NCBI RefSeq assembly: GCF_011044155.1
Contig: NZ_CP049056.1
Coordinates: 2,728,001-2,792,000 of the forward strand
Direction: 5' to 3'
Origin: Pikeienuella piscinae
GTDB taxonomy: Bacteria; Pseudomonadota; Alphaproteobacteria; Rhodobacterales; Rhodobacteraceae
DNA: 64,000 bases
In this document: positions 36,360 to 45,967 of the stretch, one piece after another
How the letters are laid out: each line of letters opens with the position of its first letter
How positions within the stretch are numbered: the first letter of the stretch is position 1
Notes under the pieces: model-generated
What the model saw: only the letters and a program-made list of their open reading frames with translations
Told to the model about the DNA's origin: nothing
Database searches by the model: none
Translations under genes and position numbers: made by a program

Positions 36360-37411
36360 GCCAGACCCCGCCGCGCCTGCGCGTCGGTTCGCGCAAGAAT
36401 CGCGCGCCACCAATCCTCGTTCGAAAGATACCATTCGACGGTGCGGCGCAGCCCCTCCTCCAGCGTGACGGAGGGGCGCCAGCCGAGTTCGGCGCGGATC
36501 TTCGACGCATCGATGGCGTAGCGGAAATCATGGCCGGGCCGGTCCGCGACGAAATCGATCAGGCGGTCATGCGGCGCGCCTGCGGGGCGCAGATCGTCGA
36601 GGATGGCGCAGATGGCGCGGACGATGTCGATGTTCCGCGCTTCGGCGTCGCCGCCGATATTATAGGTTTCGCCGACGCGGCCTTCCTGCGCCACCAGCAG
36701 CAGCGCCTCGGCGTGATCCTCGACATAGAGCCAGTCGCGCACGTTCTCGCCCCGCCCGTAGACTGGCAGCGGCGCGCCGGCGAGGGCGTTGAGAATCATC
36801 AGCGGGATCAGCTTCTCGGGGAAATGGTATGGTCCGTAATTGTTCGAACAATTGGTGACGACGACCGGCAGTCCGTAAGTCTCGCCCCACGCGCGGACGA
36901 GATGGTCCGAGCCGGCCTTAGACGCCGAATAGGGCGAAGACGGCGCGTAAGGCGTCGTCTCCGTGAATTTTCCCTCCGGTCCGAGCGCGCCGTAAACCTC
37001 GTCGGTCGAGATGTGGTGAAAGCGGAACGGGGCCCCGGCGTTGCTTGAAAGACCGGACCAATGGGCGCGCGCCGCCTCCAGTAGCGTGAAGGTTCCGACC
37101 ATGTTGGTCTGGATGAAATCCGCCGGCCCGTCGATCGAACGGTCGACATGGCTTTCCGCCGCCAGATGCATGACGAGATCGGGCCGGTGTGCGGCGAAGA
37201 CCGCGTCGATCGCGGCGCGGTCGCAGATATCGACGCGCGCGAAGGCGTAAGCCGGGTTCTCCTCCGCCCCGGGCAGGTTGGCGGGATTGGCGGCGTAGGT
37301 CAGCTTGTCGACATTGATGACCGCGTGGCCCTTTTCGAGCGCGCGGCGCACCACCGCCGAGCCGATGAAGCCGCAGCCCCCGGTGACAAGTATCTTCGCG
37401 CGCGCCGTCAT
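36356..37411 (-). CDS. rfbB: dTDP-glucose 4,6-dehydratase RmlB
   Basis: RmlB converts dTDP-glucose to dTDP-4-keto-6-deoxyglucose with bound NAD+. The 351-residue protein has [15 protein letters not shown] near residue 10, [15 protein letters not shown] with the Thr-Asp-Glu active-site triad, and the YxxxK pair in [17 protein letters not shown]. The ATG at 37411 overlaps the rmlC stop by 4 nt. The much longer open frame to 37912 is the antisense of rmlC coding and is not used. Confidence 0.97.
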   Translation of the reverse strand: MTARAKILVTGGCGFIGSAVVRRALEKGHAVINVDKLTYAANPANLPGAEENPAYAFARVDICDRAAIDAVFAAHRPDLVMHLAAESHVDRSIDGPADFIQTNMVGTFTLLEAARAHWSGLSSNAGAPFRFHHISTDEVYGALGPEGKFTETTPYAPSSPYSASKAGSDHLVRAWGETYGLPVVVTNCSNNYGPYHFPEKLIPLMILNALAGAPLPVYGRGENVRDWLYVEDHAEALLLVAQEGRVGETYNIGGDAEARNIDIVRAICAILDDLRPAGAPHDRLIDFVADRPGHDFRYAIDASKIRAELGWRPSVTLEEGLRRTVEWYLSNEDWWRAILARTDAQARRGLA

Positions 37412-37983
37412 GGCTCGTCCCCGGACCAGCCTTCGAACGGATTGCTCCAGTCGGTGAAATACGGCGCTGCAGCATCCTTCTCGGATATCACGATGTTCGC
37501 GGGGTCCACGCCCCAGTCGACGCCGATCGTCGGGTCGTCGAAGCGGATAGCGCCGTCCGCCTCGCCGGAATAGGGCGCATCGACTTTGTAGAGCACCTCG
37601 GTCCTTGGCTCCAGCGTCAGGAACCCGTGCAGAAATCCCTTCGGCACCAGAAGCTGTTCTCCCGCCGCCGCGGTCAGCTCCACCGCCACCCACTTCAGAA
37701 AGGTCTCCGATTTGGGCCTGACATCTACCGCAACGTCGAGCACCCGCCCGCTGGCGACGCGCACCAGCTTCGTCTGCGCGAAGGGCGGAGCCTGATAGTG
37801 CAGGCCGCGCAGGGTGTAGATCTGGGCGGAGAGCGAGTGATTGTCCTGCACGAAGTCGTGGTTCAGCCCGTTCGCCGCCATCCGGCTGGCGCTCCAGGTC
37901 TCCGAAAACCAACCGCGCGAATCCCCGAAGCGCGCCGGAATGATCAGCTTGACCTCGGGGATCGCCTGCGCTTCGACCTGCAT
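37408..37983 (-). CDS. rfbC: dTDP-4-dehydrorhamnose 3,5-epimerase RmlC
   Basis: RmlC epimerises C3 and C5 of dTDP-4-keto-6-deoxyglucose. The 191-residue cupin has [13 protein letters not shown], the catalytic histidine in [19 protein letters not shown], and [20 protein letters not shown]. The start is 1 nt after the upstream FAH-family stop (TGAGATG) and the end overlaps rmlB by 4 nt, so all five genes look co-transcribed. Confidence 0.96.
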   Translation of the reverse strand: MQVEAQAIPEVKLIIPARFGDSRGWFSETWSASRMAANGLNHDFVQDNHSLSAQIYTLRGLHYQAPPFAQTKLVRVASGRVLDVAVDVRPKSETFLKWVAVELTAAAGEQLLVPKGFLHGFLTLEPRTEVLYKVDAPYSGEADGAIRFDDPTIGVDWGVDPANIVISEKDAAAPYFTDWSNPFEGWSGDEP

Positions 37984-37984
37984 C

Positions 37985-38836
37985 TCAGGCCTCGTCGGTT
38001 ATCGTGTTGCGGCAGATCCCGATCCCCTCGATCTCGCATTCGATCACGTCGCCAGGCGCCATGAAGACCGGCGGTTTTCGGGCGTGGCCGACGCCCGGTG
38101 GCGTGCCAGTCGCAATCATGTCGCCCGGCTCCAGCGTTGAAAATTCGCTCATCACCCTGATGATCGCGGGAACCGGCCACATCATGTCCTTCGTCGTCGC
38201 GCTCTGCATGACCTGACCGTTGAGCCGGCTCTCGATCCGCAGATCGCCTGCGTCGCCCAGTTCCCCCGCATCCGTCACCACCGGGCCGACCGGTCCGGTC
38301 CGGTCGAAATTCTTGCCGGGCGTCCACTGGTGCGAGCGGCGCTGATAGTCGCGGAGAGAGCCGTCGTTGAATACCGTGTAGCCGAAAATGTGCTCGAGCG
38401 CCTTTTCCTCCGGGATTGCGCGGCCGGCCTTGCCGATGACGATCATCAGCTCGACTTCGAAATCGAACCGCTCCGACGCCTTCGGGCGCACCATCGGCCC
38501 CTCGGCGGCGGTCATTGAGGTCAGCGTGCGGACGAAGATCGCCGGATGCTCGGGAATCTCGTAACCGCCTTCCTTGATGTGATCGACGTAGTTGTGCCCG
38601 AGGCAAAGGATCTTGCCCGGCCGGGCGACCGGCATTTCAGGTCGCAGATCGGCGATATCGACGCGCGGCGCGCCCTTCATCAGCCGCGCCGCGCGGGTCA
38701 TCGCCTCGTCGCGGCCAAGGCCGATCGGTCCCATCATGTCGGCGCCGAAAGCCGGGTCCAGCACGCTGAGATTGACCGCCGCGCCCCCTTCCGGCGCGAG
38801 CGCCCAGACGGCGCCGCCGCTGACGAGATATTTCAT
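37985..38836 (-). CDS. Fumarylacetoacetate hydrolase family protein
   Basis: A 283-residue FAH-family protein. The metal-binding acidic residues sit in FDFEVELMIVIGKAGRAI and the following FGYTVFNDGSLRDYQ. The ending (GDMIATGTPPGVGHARKPP) is typical of the branch that includes 2-keto-3-deoxy-L-fuconate hydrolases, ureidoglycolate lyases and acylpyruvases. The reaction is hydrolysis or lyase cleavage of a 2,4-diketo or keto-acid. The ATG at 38836 has GGAAGGAAGC upstream. The gene immediately precedes rmlC with 1 bp between, an odd partner for rhamnose synthesis. Confidence 0.88.
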   Translation of the reverse strand: MKYLVSGGAVWALAPEGGAAVNLSVLDPAFGADMMGPIGLGRDEAMTRAARLMKGAPRVDIADLRPEMPVARPGKILCLGHNYVDHIKEGGYEIPEHPAIFVRTLTSMTAAEGPMVRPKASERFDFEVELMIVIGKAGRAIPEEKALEHIFGYTVFNDGSLRDYQRRSHQWTPGKNFDRTGPVGPVVTDAGELGDAGDLRIESRLNGQVMQSATTKDMMWPVPAIIRVMSEFSTLEPGDMIATGTPPGVGHARKPPVFMAPGDVIECEIEGIGICRNTITDEA

Positions 38837-38969
38837 GGTAGCTTCCTTCCCGGTCAATCTTTCGGCTCGGAGACTTAAAGCCTCGGACCACTTCATTCCA
38901 GTAAAGAGACGCAGATTGATCCCGCACGCGATTTGGGGCTAGTTCCGGCGAGATTCAGGAGTCCGGCCC

Positions 38970-40154
38970 ATGTTCGCAAACCTTCAGCCCTCGCCCGCCG
39001 ATCCGATCCTGCAACTCGCAGCGGATTTTCGCGCCGATCCGCGGGAGCGCAAGATCGATCTTGGCGTCGGCGTCTATCGGAACGACGCCGGCCTGACGGT
39101 GATTCCGAAGGCGGTGAAGCGCGCCGAGGCCCGGCTGCTCGAAACGCAGGAGACGAAGACCTATCTTGGGCTTCTTGGCGATGTCGCGTTTTCCGCCGCG
39201 ATGATCGATCTGGTGCTGGGGGACGCGGCGCCGGTCGAACGGCTCGCGTCGATCCAGACTCCGGGCGGAAGCGGCGCACTCTGGATGCTGATGAGCCTCG
39301 CGGCGTCCGCAGCGCCGGGCGCGACGATCTGGCTCTCGTCCCCGACCTGGCCGAACCACCGCGCCATCGCCGAGGGGGTCGGACTGAAAACCCGCGATTA
39401 CGCCTATTTCGACACCTCGACCGGCGCAGTGGATTTCGAACGGATGGCGGCCGATCTGAAGGCGGCGAAATCCGGCGACATGGTGTTGATCCACGGCTGC
39501 TGTCACAATCCGACGGGCGCGAATTTCAGCGCCGCGGAATGGGCCGCGCTGACCGAGATGGCGCTCGCGCAGGGTTTCACGCCGCTGGTCGACATCGCCT
39601 ATCAGGGGTTCGGCGACGGGTTGGCCGAGGATACGTCCGGGCTTCGCCACATGGCGGCGCGGGCGCCCGAGATGCTGATCGCCGCCTCCTGTTCGAAGAA
39701 TTTCGCGCTCTATCGCGAGCGGACCGGCTGCGCCGTGGTCCTGGCCGAGACGCCGGCGGCGGCGCGGGCGGTGGAGGCGAACCTCAAGACGCTGATGCGG
39801 ATATCGATCTCGATGCCGCCCGACCACGGGGCGGCGGTCGTCCGCACGATCTTAGCCGACCCCGCGCTCCGCGCCGAGTGGGAGAGCGAGATCGCCGCGA
39901 TGCGCGGTCGGATGCTGACGCTTCGCGCGGCGCTGGCGGAATCCCTGCGCGCGCGCACCAATTCCGACCGTTTCGACTTCATCGCCCGGCATCGCGGCAT
40001 GTTCAGCCTGGTCGACGCGACGCCGGCCCAGGTCAAGGCGCTGCGCGAGGATCACGGCGTCTACATCATCGGCGACGGCCGGATGAATGTCGCCGGGCTG
40101 AACGAGTCCCGCATCGACGAGGTCGCCGACGCCTTCGCCGCCGTCGGGCTCTGA
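38970..40154 (+). CDS. Aromatic amino-acid/aspartate aminotransferase (class I)
   Basis: A 394-residue PLP-dependent class I aminotransferase of the AspC/TyrB branch. It has LGVGVYRNDAGLTVIPKAV near the start, HGCCHNPTGANFS, DIAYQGFGDGL, and the PLP lysine in SCSKNFALYRERTG, the pattern of aspartate and aromatic transaminases. The length is typical. It probably transaminates aromatic amino acids or aspartate with 2-oxoglutarate. AGGAGTCCGG precedes the ATG. It stands divergent from the FAH gene. Confidence 0.9.
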   Translation: MFANLQPSPADPILQLAADFRADPRERKIDLGVGVYRNDAGLTVIPKAVKRAEARLLETQETKTYLGLLGDVAFSAAMIDLVLGDAAPVERLASIQTPGGSGALWMLMSLAASAAPGATIWLSSPTWPNHRAIAEGVGLKTRDYAYFDTSTGAVDFERMAADLKAAKSGDMVLIHGCCHNPTGANFSAAEWAALTEMALAQGFTPLVDIAYQGFGDGLAEDTSGLRHMAARAPEMLIAASCSKNFALYRERTGCAVVLAETPAAARAVEANLKTLMRISISMPPDHGAAVVRTILADPALRAEWESEIAAMRGRMLTLRAALAESLRARTNSDRFDFIARHRGMFSLVDATPAQVKALREDHGVYIIGDGRMNVAGLNESRIDEVADAFAAVGL

Positions 40155-40250
40155 GCCCGAAAGGGCGGCCCGAGAGGCCTGCGCCCCTAGGCGCCATCGG
40201 ACGAGATGGTTAGCTTGCGCGCAGATGATCGACCCTCCGGGAGAAATGAA

Positions 40251-42335
40251 ATGTCCGACAGCCCCGTTTCCGTCGCCATCGATGGCGATCTCGCCATCGT
40301 CACCGTCGACAATCCGCCGGTCAACGCGCTGGCGCACGCGGTCAGGGAAGGGCTTTCCGAGGCGGTGAAGACGGTCGAGGCCGCGGATGTCGGCGCCGCG
40401 GTGCTGGTCTGCGCCGGGCGCACCTTCATCGCCGGGGCGGATATCCGCGAATTCGACATGGCGCCGAAAGCGCCGCACCTGACCGAGGTGGTCGGCCAGA
40501 TCGAGATGTGCTCGAAACCCTGGATCGCCGCCATTCACGGCACCGCGCTTGGCGGCGGGCTGGAGACGGCGCTCGGCTGCCACTACCGCGTCGCGGCGGC
40601 GACGGCGAAGATGGGCTTGCCCGAGGTTCATCTCGGCATCCTGCCGGGCGCTGGCGGCACACAGCGGTTGCCTCGCATCGTAGGCGCGGCGGCGGCGGTC
40701 GAGATGATCACCACCGGCGTCCCGGTCTCCGCCGCGCGCGCGAAGGAGATGGGGCTTGTGGCGAAAGTGGTCGAGGGCGACCTGACCGAAGGCGCGAAGG
40801 AATTCGCGCGTTCGGTCATCGGCGTCACGCCGCCCCGGATCGACCGCGCGCCCGCCGCGCCGGCGCCCTCCGACGCCGAATGGGCGGCGATGCGCGCAAA
40901 AGTGGAGAAGGCCGCGAAGGGCCAGATCTCCCCGCTCGGCTGCTTCGACAGCATCCGCAACGCCTTTCGCCTCGATCTTGACGCCGGGCTGGAGGCGGAG
41001 CGTGAGGGCTTCATGGTGCTGAAGGATTCGGATCAGTCCAAGGCGCTCCGCCACGCGTTTTTCGCGGAGCGCGCGGTCGCCAAGCCGAAGGTGATCGCGG
41101 GCGCCAAGCCGCGTGAGATCGCCCGTGTCGCGGTGGTCGGCGGCGGGCTGATGGGCTCCGGCATCGCCACTTCGCTGCTACAGGCCGGCCTCGAGGTCAC
41201 GATGATCGAGATGAGCGCGGACGCGGCCGAGGCCGGGCGCGCCCGCGTCGAAACCAATCTCGATTCGGCGGTGAAACGCGGAAGGCTCTCGGCCGAAGGC
41301 AAGGCGAAGCTGATGGCGGCGTTGACTCCCGCCGCCGATTACGGCGCCGCCGCGGGAGCCGACCTCGCCGTCGAAGCGGTGTTCGAGGACATGGAGGTCA
41401 AGCGCAAGGTCTTCGGCGCGCTGGACGAGGCGATGGGGGCGGAGGCGATCCTCGCCACCAACACCTCCTATCTGAACCCGAATGAGATCGCCGCCGGGCT
41501 CAGGAACCCGGCGCGCGTCGTCGGCATGCATTTCTTCTCGCCCGCCCATGTCATGCGGTTGGTGGAGGTGGTGCAGGCGGCGGAAACGTCGCCCGAGGTG
41601 CTGGCGACCGCTTTCGCGTTGGCGAAGAAGATGCGCAAGGTCGCCGCGCTCTCCGGCGTCTGCGACGGCTTCATCGGCAACCGCATGCTTTCCGCCTATC
41701 GGCGGGTCTGCGACTACATGATGGAGGATATGCGCGCGATCGAGCCGATCGACCAGGCGATCCGCGATTTCGGCATGCCGATGGGCCCATTTCAGCTCAT
41801 GGATCTCGCCGGGCTTCAGATCGGCTGGGCGAACCGCAAGCGGCTGGCCCCGACGCGCGATCCGAAGGTGCGCTACGTGACGGTGGCCGACCGGCTTTGC
41901 GAGGCCGGGCGCTTCGGTCAGAAGACCGGCGCCGGCTGGTATCGCTACGAGAAGGGAGCCCGCACGCCGCTCTCCGACCCGTTCACCCAGGACGCCATCG
42001 AGAAGGCGGCCGAGGAAGCGGGCCGCGAGAAACGTGATTTCGACGCCGAGACGATCCGGCGCCGGGCGATGGCGGTGCTGATCAACGAGGGCGCGCAGAT
42101 CCTCGACGAGGGAATCGCGGCCCGCCCGCTCGACATCGATATGGTCAAGATCTTCGGCTACGGCTTCCCGCGCTGGCGCGGCGGCCCGATGATGCACGCG
42201 GACATCACCGGCGTCGACAAGGTGCTGGCGGATATGGAGGCCGTTGCAGCCGACGACCCTGGCTCCTGGACCGTCTCGCCGCTGTTGCGCAAGGTCGCGA
42301 AAAGCGGCGAAGGCTTCGCGAAGCTGAATGGCTGA
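40251..42335 (+). CDS. Bifunctional enoyl-CoA hydratase / 3-hydroxyacyl-CoA dehydrogenase
   Basis: A 694-residue two-domain beta-oxidation enzyme (FadB/FadJ type). The N-terminal crotonase domain (about 1-190) has the oxyanion segment FIAGADIREF and the catalytic glutamates in ALGGGLETALG and GLPEVHLGI. The Rossmann motif VAVVGGGLMGSGIA begins near 290 and HFFSPAHVMRLVEVV holds the dehydrogenase histidine. A C-terminal HCDH domain follows (GYGFPRWRGGPM). The ATG at 40251 follows GGGAGAAATGAA. No thiolase gene is adjacent in the window. Confidence 0.93.
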   Translation: MSDSPVSVAIDGDLAIVTVDNPPVNALAHAVREGLSEAVKTVEAADVGAAVLVCAGRTFIAGADIREFDMAPKAPHLTEVVGQIEMCSKPWIAAIHGTALGGGLETALGCHYRVAAATAKMGLPEVHLGILPGAGGTQRLPRIVGAAAAVEMITTGVPVSAARAKEMGLVAKVVEGDLTEGAKEFARSVIGVTPPRIDRAPAAPAPSDAEWAAMRAKVEKAAKGQISPLGCFDSIRNAFRLDLDAGLEAEREGFMVLKDSDQSKALRHAFFAERAVAKPKVIAGAKPREIARVAVVGGGLMGSGIATSLLQAGLEVTMIEMSADAAEAGRARVETNLDSAVKRGRLSAEGKAKLMAALTPAADYGAAAGADLAVEAVFEDMEVKRKVFGALDEAMGAEAILATNTSYLNPNEIAAGLRNPARVVGMHFFSPAHVMRLVEVVQAAETSPEVLATAFALAKKMRKVAALSGVCDGFIGNRMLSAYRRVCDYMMEDMRAIEPIDQAIRDFGMPMGPFQLMDLAGLQIGWANRKRLAPTRDPKVRYVTVADRLCEAGRFGQKTGAGWYRYEKGARTPLSDPFTQDAIEKAAEEAGREKRDFDAETIRRRAMAVLINEGAQILDEGIAARPLDIDMVKIFGYGFPRWRGGPMMHADITGVDKVLADMEAVAADDPGSWTVSPLLRKVAKSGEGFAKLNG

Positions 42336-42764
42336 TCGCGTCCTGTGGCCGGGCGGCTCCGCCGCCCGTCACTGCTGAAGCGCGACCTCGCCGTCCCGTT
42401 CGGTCACCACGAAGGCCCCGTTGTTGTCCTGTAGCCAGAACGCGCCGCCGTCCGGTTTCACGCGCACTAGCCGCGCTTTGGCGGCGGCGACACTGTCTCG
42501 TGACCGGCGATCAACCGATCCGAAAGAGGAGCGGTGATCGCCTTTTCATCGAATTCGAGTCGCGTAGCGCCTGCGCGAACCAGAACCGGAGGCTCGTTAC
42601 GCCTCAGCCTGAAATCGCCGGCCGAACAAAACTCCGTGAGACTCCGATAGAGCATGACAAGAGCCGGCGATAATCATGTAGGATACGTCTACGCCTGAAC
42701 CCGGAACCGCACGGCGTCTTGAGCCAATTCTGACTCGTTCGATCTTCTGCGGGGAGATAGCGTC
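42336..42764. other. Intergenic region with a GC hairpin and a possible broken ORF
   Basis: The hairpin GGGCGGC-TCC-GCCGCCC at 42351-42367 lies just after the hydroxyacyl-CoA dehydrogenase stop but has no T-run, so it may be a terminator without a tail or a Rho-coupled 3' end. On the minus strand, a 62-codon frame (42655 to 42467) and an adjacent frame ending at 42372 (ending VVTERDGEVALQQ) read like pieces of one small protein joined by a frameshift. No start or ribosome site supports an intact gene. Confidence 0.3.
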
Positions 42765-43643
42765 ATGGCCGAAGTGATCGGCAATCCACTTACATGGGCG
42801 GTGCGCGTCCTCGGTCGGGGCGCGCATCATGTGGGAGAAGGCGCGGGCGAGTTCGTCGGCGAAGACACCGCGCCGATCGAGATCCGCGACCTGAGGACAT
42901 CCGATCTCAGGCTCGCGCTGCGCAGGGGCGTCGACGATTTCATGGCTCTTCGCACCGATGTGATGTTCATCGTGGTGATTTATCCTCTCATCGGCGTTCT
43001 CCTGACCTGGTTCGCACTCCACAGCGCGCTCCTGCCGCTGATCTTTCCGATGATCGCCGGTTTCGCCCTTCTAGGGCCGGTCGCCGCCATCGGCCTCTAC
43101 GAGATGAGTCGTCGCCGGGAATTGGGCCTGCCGACGGGATGGGGCGATGCGTTCAACATCATGACATCGCCCTCATTCGTCCCCATCGTGGTTCTCGGGG
43201 TCTATCTCGCCGCCATCTTTCTCGTCTGGATGCTGGCCGCCTATGTGCTTTACAATCTGACCCTCGGTCCGGCTCCGCCGAGCTCGATCCCGGCTTTCGT
43301 TCAGGATGTATTCACCACCGGCGCTGGTTGGGCGATGATGATCGCCGGGGTCGCGATCGGTTTCTGTTTCGCGGCGCTCGTCCTGGCGATCAGCCTTGTC
43401 TCGTTTCCGCTGCTCGTGGATCGCCATGTCGGCGTTCTGAACGCTGTCATCACCTCGGTGCGGATCAGCCTGCGAAGCCCTGTATCCGTCGCCCAATGGG
43501 GCGCGATCGTGGTGGTGTTGCTGGGAGTGGGCGTCGTAACGCTGTTCATCGGCTTGATCTTCGTGCTGCCGGTTCTCGGTCACGCGACCTGGCATCTCTA
43601 TCGGCAGGCCGTCGTCAGCCCGGTTCGACCGAAAACACCCTGA
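42765..43643 (+). CDS. DUF2189 family integral membrane protein
   Basis: A 292-residue membrane protein of DUF2189. After a hydrophilic N-terminus (IEIRDLRTSDLRLALRRGVDDF), about six hydrophobic segments follow, including FIVVIYPLIGVLLTWFAL and the paired LVVLGVYLA-like helices. The conserved LRRGVDDFMA region precedes the first span. The function is unknown. GGGGAGATAGC precedes the ATG. It lies alone between the fadB-like gene and the convergent nadE gene. Confidence 0.85.
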   Translation: MAEVIGNPLTWAVRVLGRGAHHVGEGAGEFVGEDTAPIEIRDLRTSDLRLALRRGVDDFMALRTDVMFIVVIYPLIGVLLTWFALHSALLPLIFPMIAGFALLGPVAAIGLYEMSRRRELGLPTGWGDAFNIMTSPSFVPIVVLGVYLAAIFLVWMLAAYVLYNLTLGPAPPSSIPAFVQDVFTTGAGWAMMIAGVAIGFCFAALVLAISLVSFPLLVDRHVGVLNAVITSVRISLRSPVSVAQWGAIVVVLLGVGVVTLFIGLIFVLPVLGHATWHLYRQAVVSPVRPKTP

Positions 43644-43848
43644 GTCGCCCGGCGCAGATAGACGCCGGGGCCTCGAGATCTCCACCATGGCGGCGGGCCG
43701 TGATGGATTTCCCGTCGCGGTGAGAGAGCGCACCGGCGTACTCCGCCGGTCGTCCAAACCTTGTAGAGAAGTTGAAATCCGGTTAATGGAAATTGATTCA
43801 TAGTTATATAACAATAACTTGGATATCTTATCGCGTGCGATAACGCGC

Positions 43849-45900
43849 TCAGATCTCCTCCGGGCAGTTCTCCTCCAGTTCGGCGATCCAGGGCGCCGCG
43901 ACGCCATCCGAGGGCGCTCTCCAGTCCCCGCGCGGGGAGAGTGAGCCGCCTGAGGCGACCTTCGGGCCGTTCGGCATTGCGGAGCGCTTGAACTGGCTGG
44001 TCTGGAAGAACCGCCAGAGAAACGCGCGGAGCCATTTCCGGATCGTCGCAAGGTCGTATTCGTTGCGCTTTTCCGCCCGCATATGCGGCGGCCACGCCCC
44101 CGCCTCCCGGTCCCGCCAGGCATGCCAGGCGAGGAAGGCGATCTTCGACGGGCGAAGCCCATGGCGCGAGACCCAGAACAGATTGAAATCCTGCAATTCA
44201 TACGGCCCGACGATCTCCTCCGTCTTCTGCCCCGGCGTCTCGCCATCGCCCGGCACAAGTTCGGGCGAGATTTCGGTGTCGAGAATGCGCAGAAGCACCG
44301 CCGACGCGGTCTCGCCAAACCGGTCGGACGCCGCGACCCAGCGGATCAGGTGCTGGATCAGCGTTTTCGAGACCGAACCGTTGACGTTGTAATGGCTCAT
44401 CTGGTCGCCGACGCCATAGGTGCACCAGCCGAGCGCGAGTTCCGAAAGATCGCCGGTCCCCAATACCAGCCCGCCCTTCAGATTGGCGAGCCGGAAGAGC
44501 AGAGAGGTCCGCGCCCCGGCCTGGACGTTCTCGTAGGTCACATCATGGACGCTCGCGCCTTCACGGTGCGGATGGGCGATATCCGCCAGCATCTGGCGCG
44601 AGGCGGCGTCGATCGAAATCTCCTCCGCCGTCACGCCAAGCGCGCGCATCAGGTCCCAGGCCGCCGTCTTCGTCGCCGTTGATGTGGCGAAGCCCGGCAG
44701 GGTGTAGGCGAGGATATCGGTCCGCGGCCGGCCGAGCCGGTCCATCGCCTGCGCCGCGACGAGCAGCGCCTGCGTCGAATCGAGCCCGCCGGAGATTCCG
44801 ATCACCACACGCTCGATCCCTGACGCCTCCAGCCGTTTCACCAGCCCGGCGACCTGGATGTTGTAGGCCTCGAAGCACAGCTCATCGAGCTTGGCGTCAT
44901 CGTCGGGCACATAAGGAAAGCGGTCCACCGCGCGGTGAAAGCCGAGATCGCCGCCGGGCGGGTCGAGCCGGAACGGGATAAGGCGGAACGCCCGCCCTTC
45001 CAGCGCCGCGCAATCGTTGAAGGAGCCATGGCGAAGCCGCTCCTGCGCCAGAACGTCGAGATCGATATCGGCGGTGAGCAGCTCCGGCGCGTCGGCGAAA
45101 CGCTTCGTTTCGCCCATCAGCGCGCCGTTCTCGTAGATCATCGCGTGGCCGTCCCAGGCGAGATCGGTGGTCGATTCGCCATGCCCGGCGGCGGAATAGA
45201 GATAGGCGCAAAAGCCCCGCGCCGATTGCGCCCGGCAGAGCGCATGGCGATAATCCGATTTCCCCACCGTGACATTGGAGGCCGAGAGATTGGCGATCAC
45301 CGTCGCCCCCGCCATCGCCGCGGCGGCGGAGGGTGGAACCGGAACCCAGACATCCTCGCAAATCTCGACGCCGACCTTCATATCGGGGAAATCCTCGGCG
45401 GTGAAAATCAGATCCGTCCCGAAGGCCGCCTCGTGACCGGCGATCGTCGCGCTGTCCGTCGTCGCTTCGGCGCCCGAAGTAAAATGCCGTCGCTCGTAGA
45501 ACTCGCGGTAATTCGGCAGATAGGTTTTCGGAACGATCCCCAGGAGACGCCCGCGATGGATCGCCGCCGCCACGTTGTAAAGACGACCAGCGACGCGCAG
45601 CGGCAATCCGGCGAACAGAAGCGGCGTCCAGGCCTCCGAAGATTCGATCAGCCCAGCCGCCGCCCTTTCCGCCCCGCTGAGCACCACCTCCTGTTGCAGA
45701 AGGTCGTCTATGGCGTAACCGGTAAGGCCGAGTTCGGGAAAGACGACGAGCGCGGCGCCGGCTTCGTGCGCCCTGGCGGCCATCTCGACCGTCGCCGCCA
45801 GATTGGCGGCGGGGTCGCCGACAAGGACGCGAGGGGTCGCCGTCGCCACCCGCGCGAAACCCTGCGCGTAGATATTGGAAAACCGACCGGTCTCAGGCAT
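43849..45900 (-). CDS. nadE: Glutamine-dependent NAD(+) synthetase
   Basis: NadE amidates nicotinic acid adenine dinucleotide to NAD+ with ATP and glutamine. The 683-residue protein joins an N-terminal nitrilase-type glutaminase (Glu in VVFPELGLTGYA, cysteine in KVGVEICEDVWVP) to a C-terminal ATP-pyrophosphatase synthetase with the P-loop SGGLDSTQALLVA near residue 375. The glutaminase domain makes an ammonia partner unnecessary. AAAAGGCGCG precedes the ATG. The stretch to the DUF2189 stop (43644-43848) is AT-rich around 43780-43830 and holds no gene. Confidence 0.95.
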   Translation of the reverse strand: MPETGRFSNIYAQGFARVATATPRVLVGDPAANLAATVEMAARAHEAGAALVVFPELGLTGYAIDDLLQQEVVLSGAERAAAGLIESSEAWTPLLFAGLPLRVAGRLYNVAAAIHRGRLLGIVPKTYLPNYREFYERRHFTSGAEATTDSATIAGHEAAFGTDLIFTAEDFPDMKVGVEICEDVWVPVPPSAAAAMAGATVIANLSASNVTVGKSDYRHALCRAQSARGFCAYLYSAAGHGESTTDLAWDGHAMIYENGALMGETKRFADAPELLTADIDLDVLAQERLRHGSFNDCAALEGRAFRLIPFRLDPPGGDLGFHRAVDRFPYVPDDDAKLDELCFEAYNIQVAGLVKRLEASGIERVVIGISGGLDSTQALLVAAQAMDRLGRPRTDILAYTLPGFATSTATKTAAWDLMRALGVTAEEISIDAASRQMLADIAHPHREGASVHDVTYENVQAGARTSLLFRLANLKGGLVLGTGDLSELALGWCTYGVGDQMSHYNVNGSVSKTLIQHLIRWVAASDRFGETASAVLLRILDTEISPELVPGDGETPGQKTEEIVGPYELQDFNLFWVSRHGLRPSKIAFLAWHAWRDREAGAWPPHMRAEKRNEYDLATIRKWLRAFLWRFFQTSQFKRSAMPNGPKVASGGSLSPRGDWRAPSDGVAAPWIAELEENCPEEI

Positions 45901-45967
45901 TTGCGCGCCTTTTCGAAGCTGGCGTGAGGTTAGCGCGCCAGCATCGGTCGGTCCAGCGGGGGGCGCT

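Noticed and set aside
36356-37912. RmlB beginning at 37912 (518 codons)
   Set aside because: The extra N-terminal part is the wrong frame of rmlC. The ATG at 37411 overlapping the rmlC stop gives the normal RmlB.
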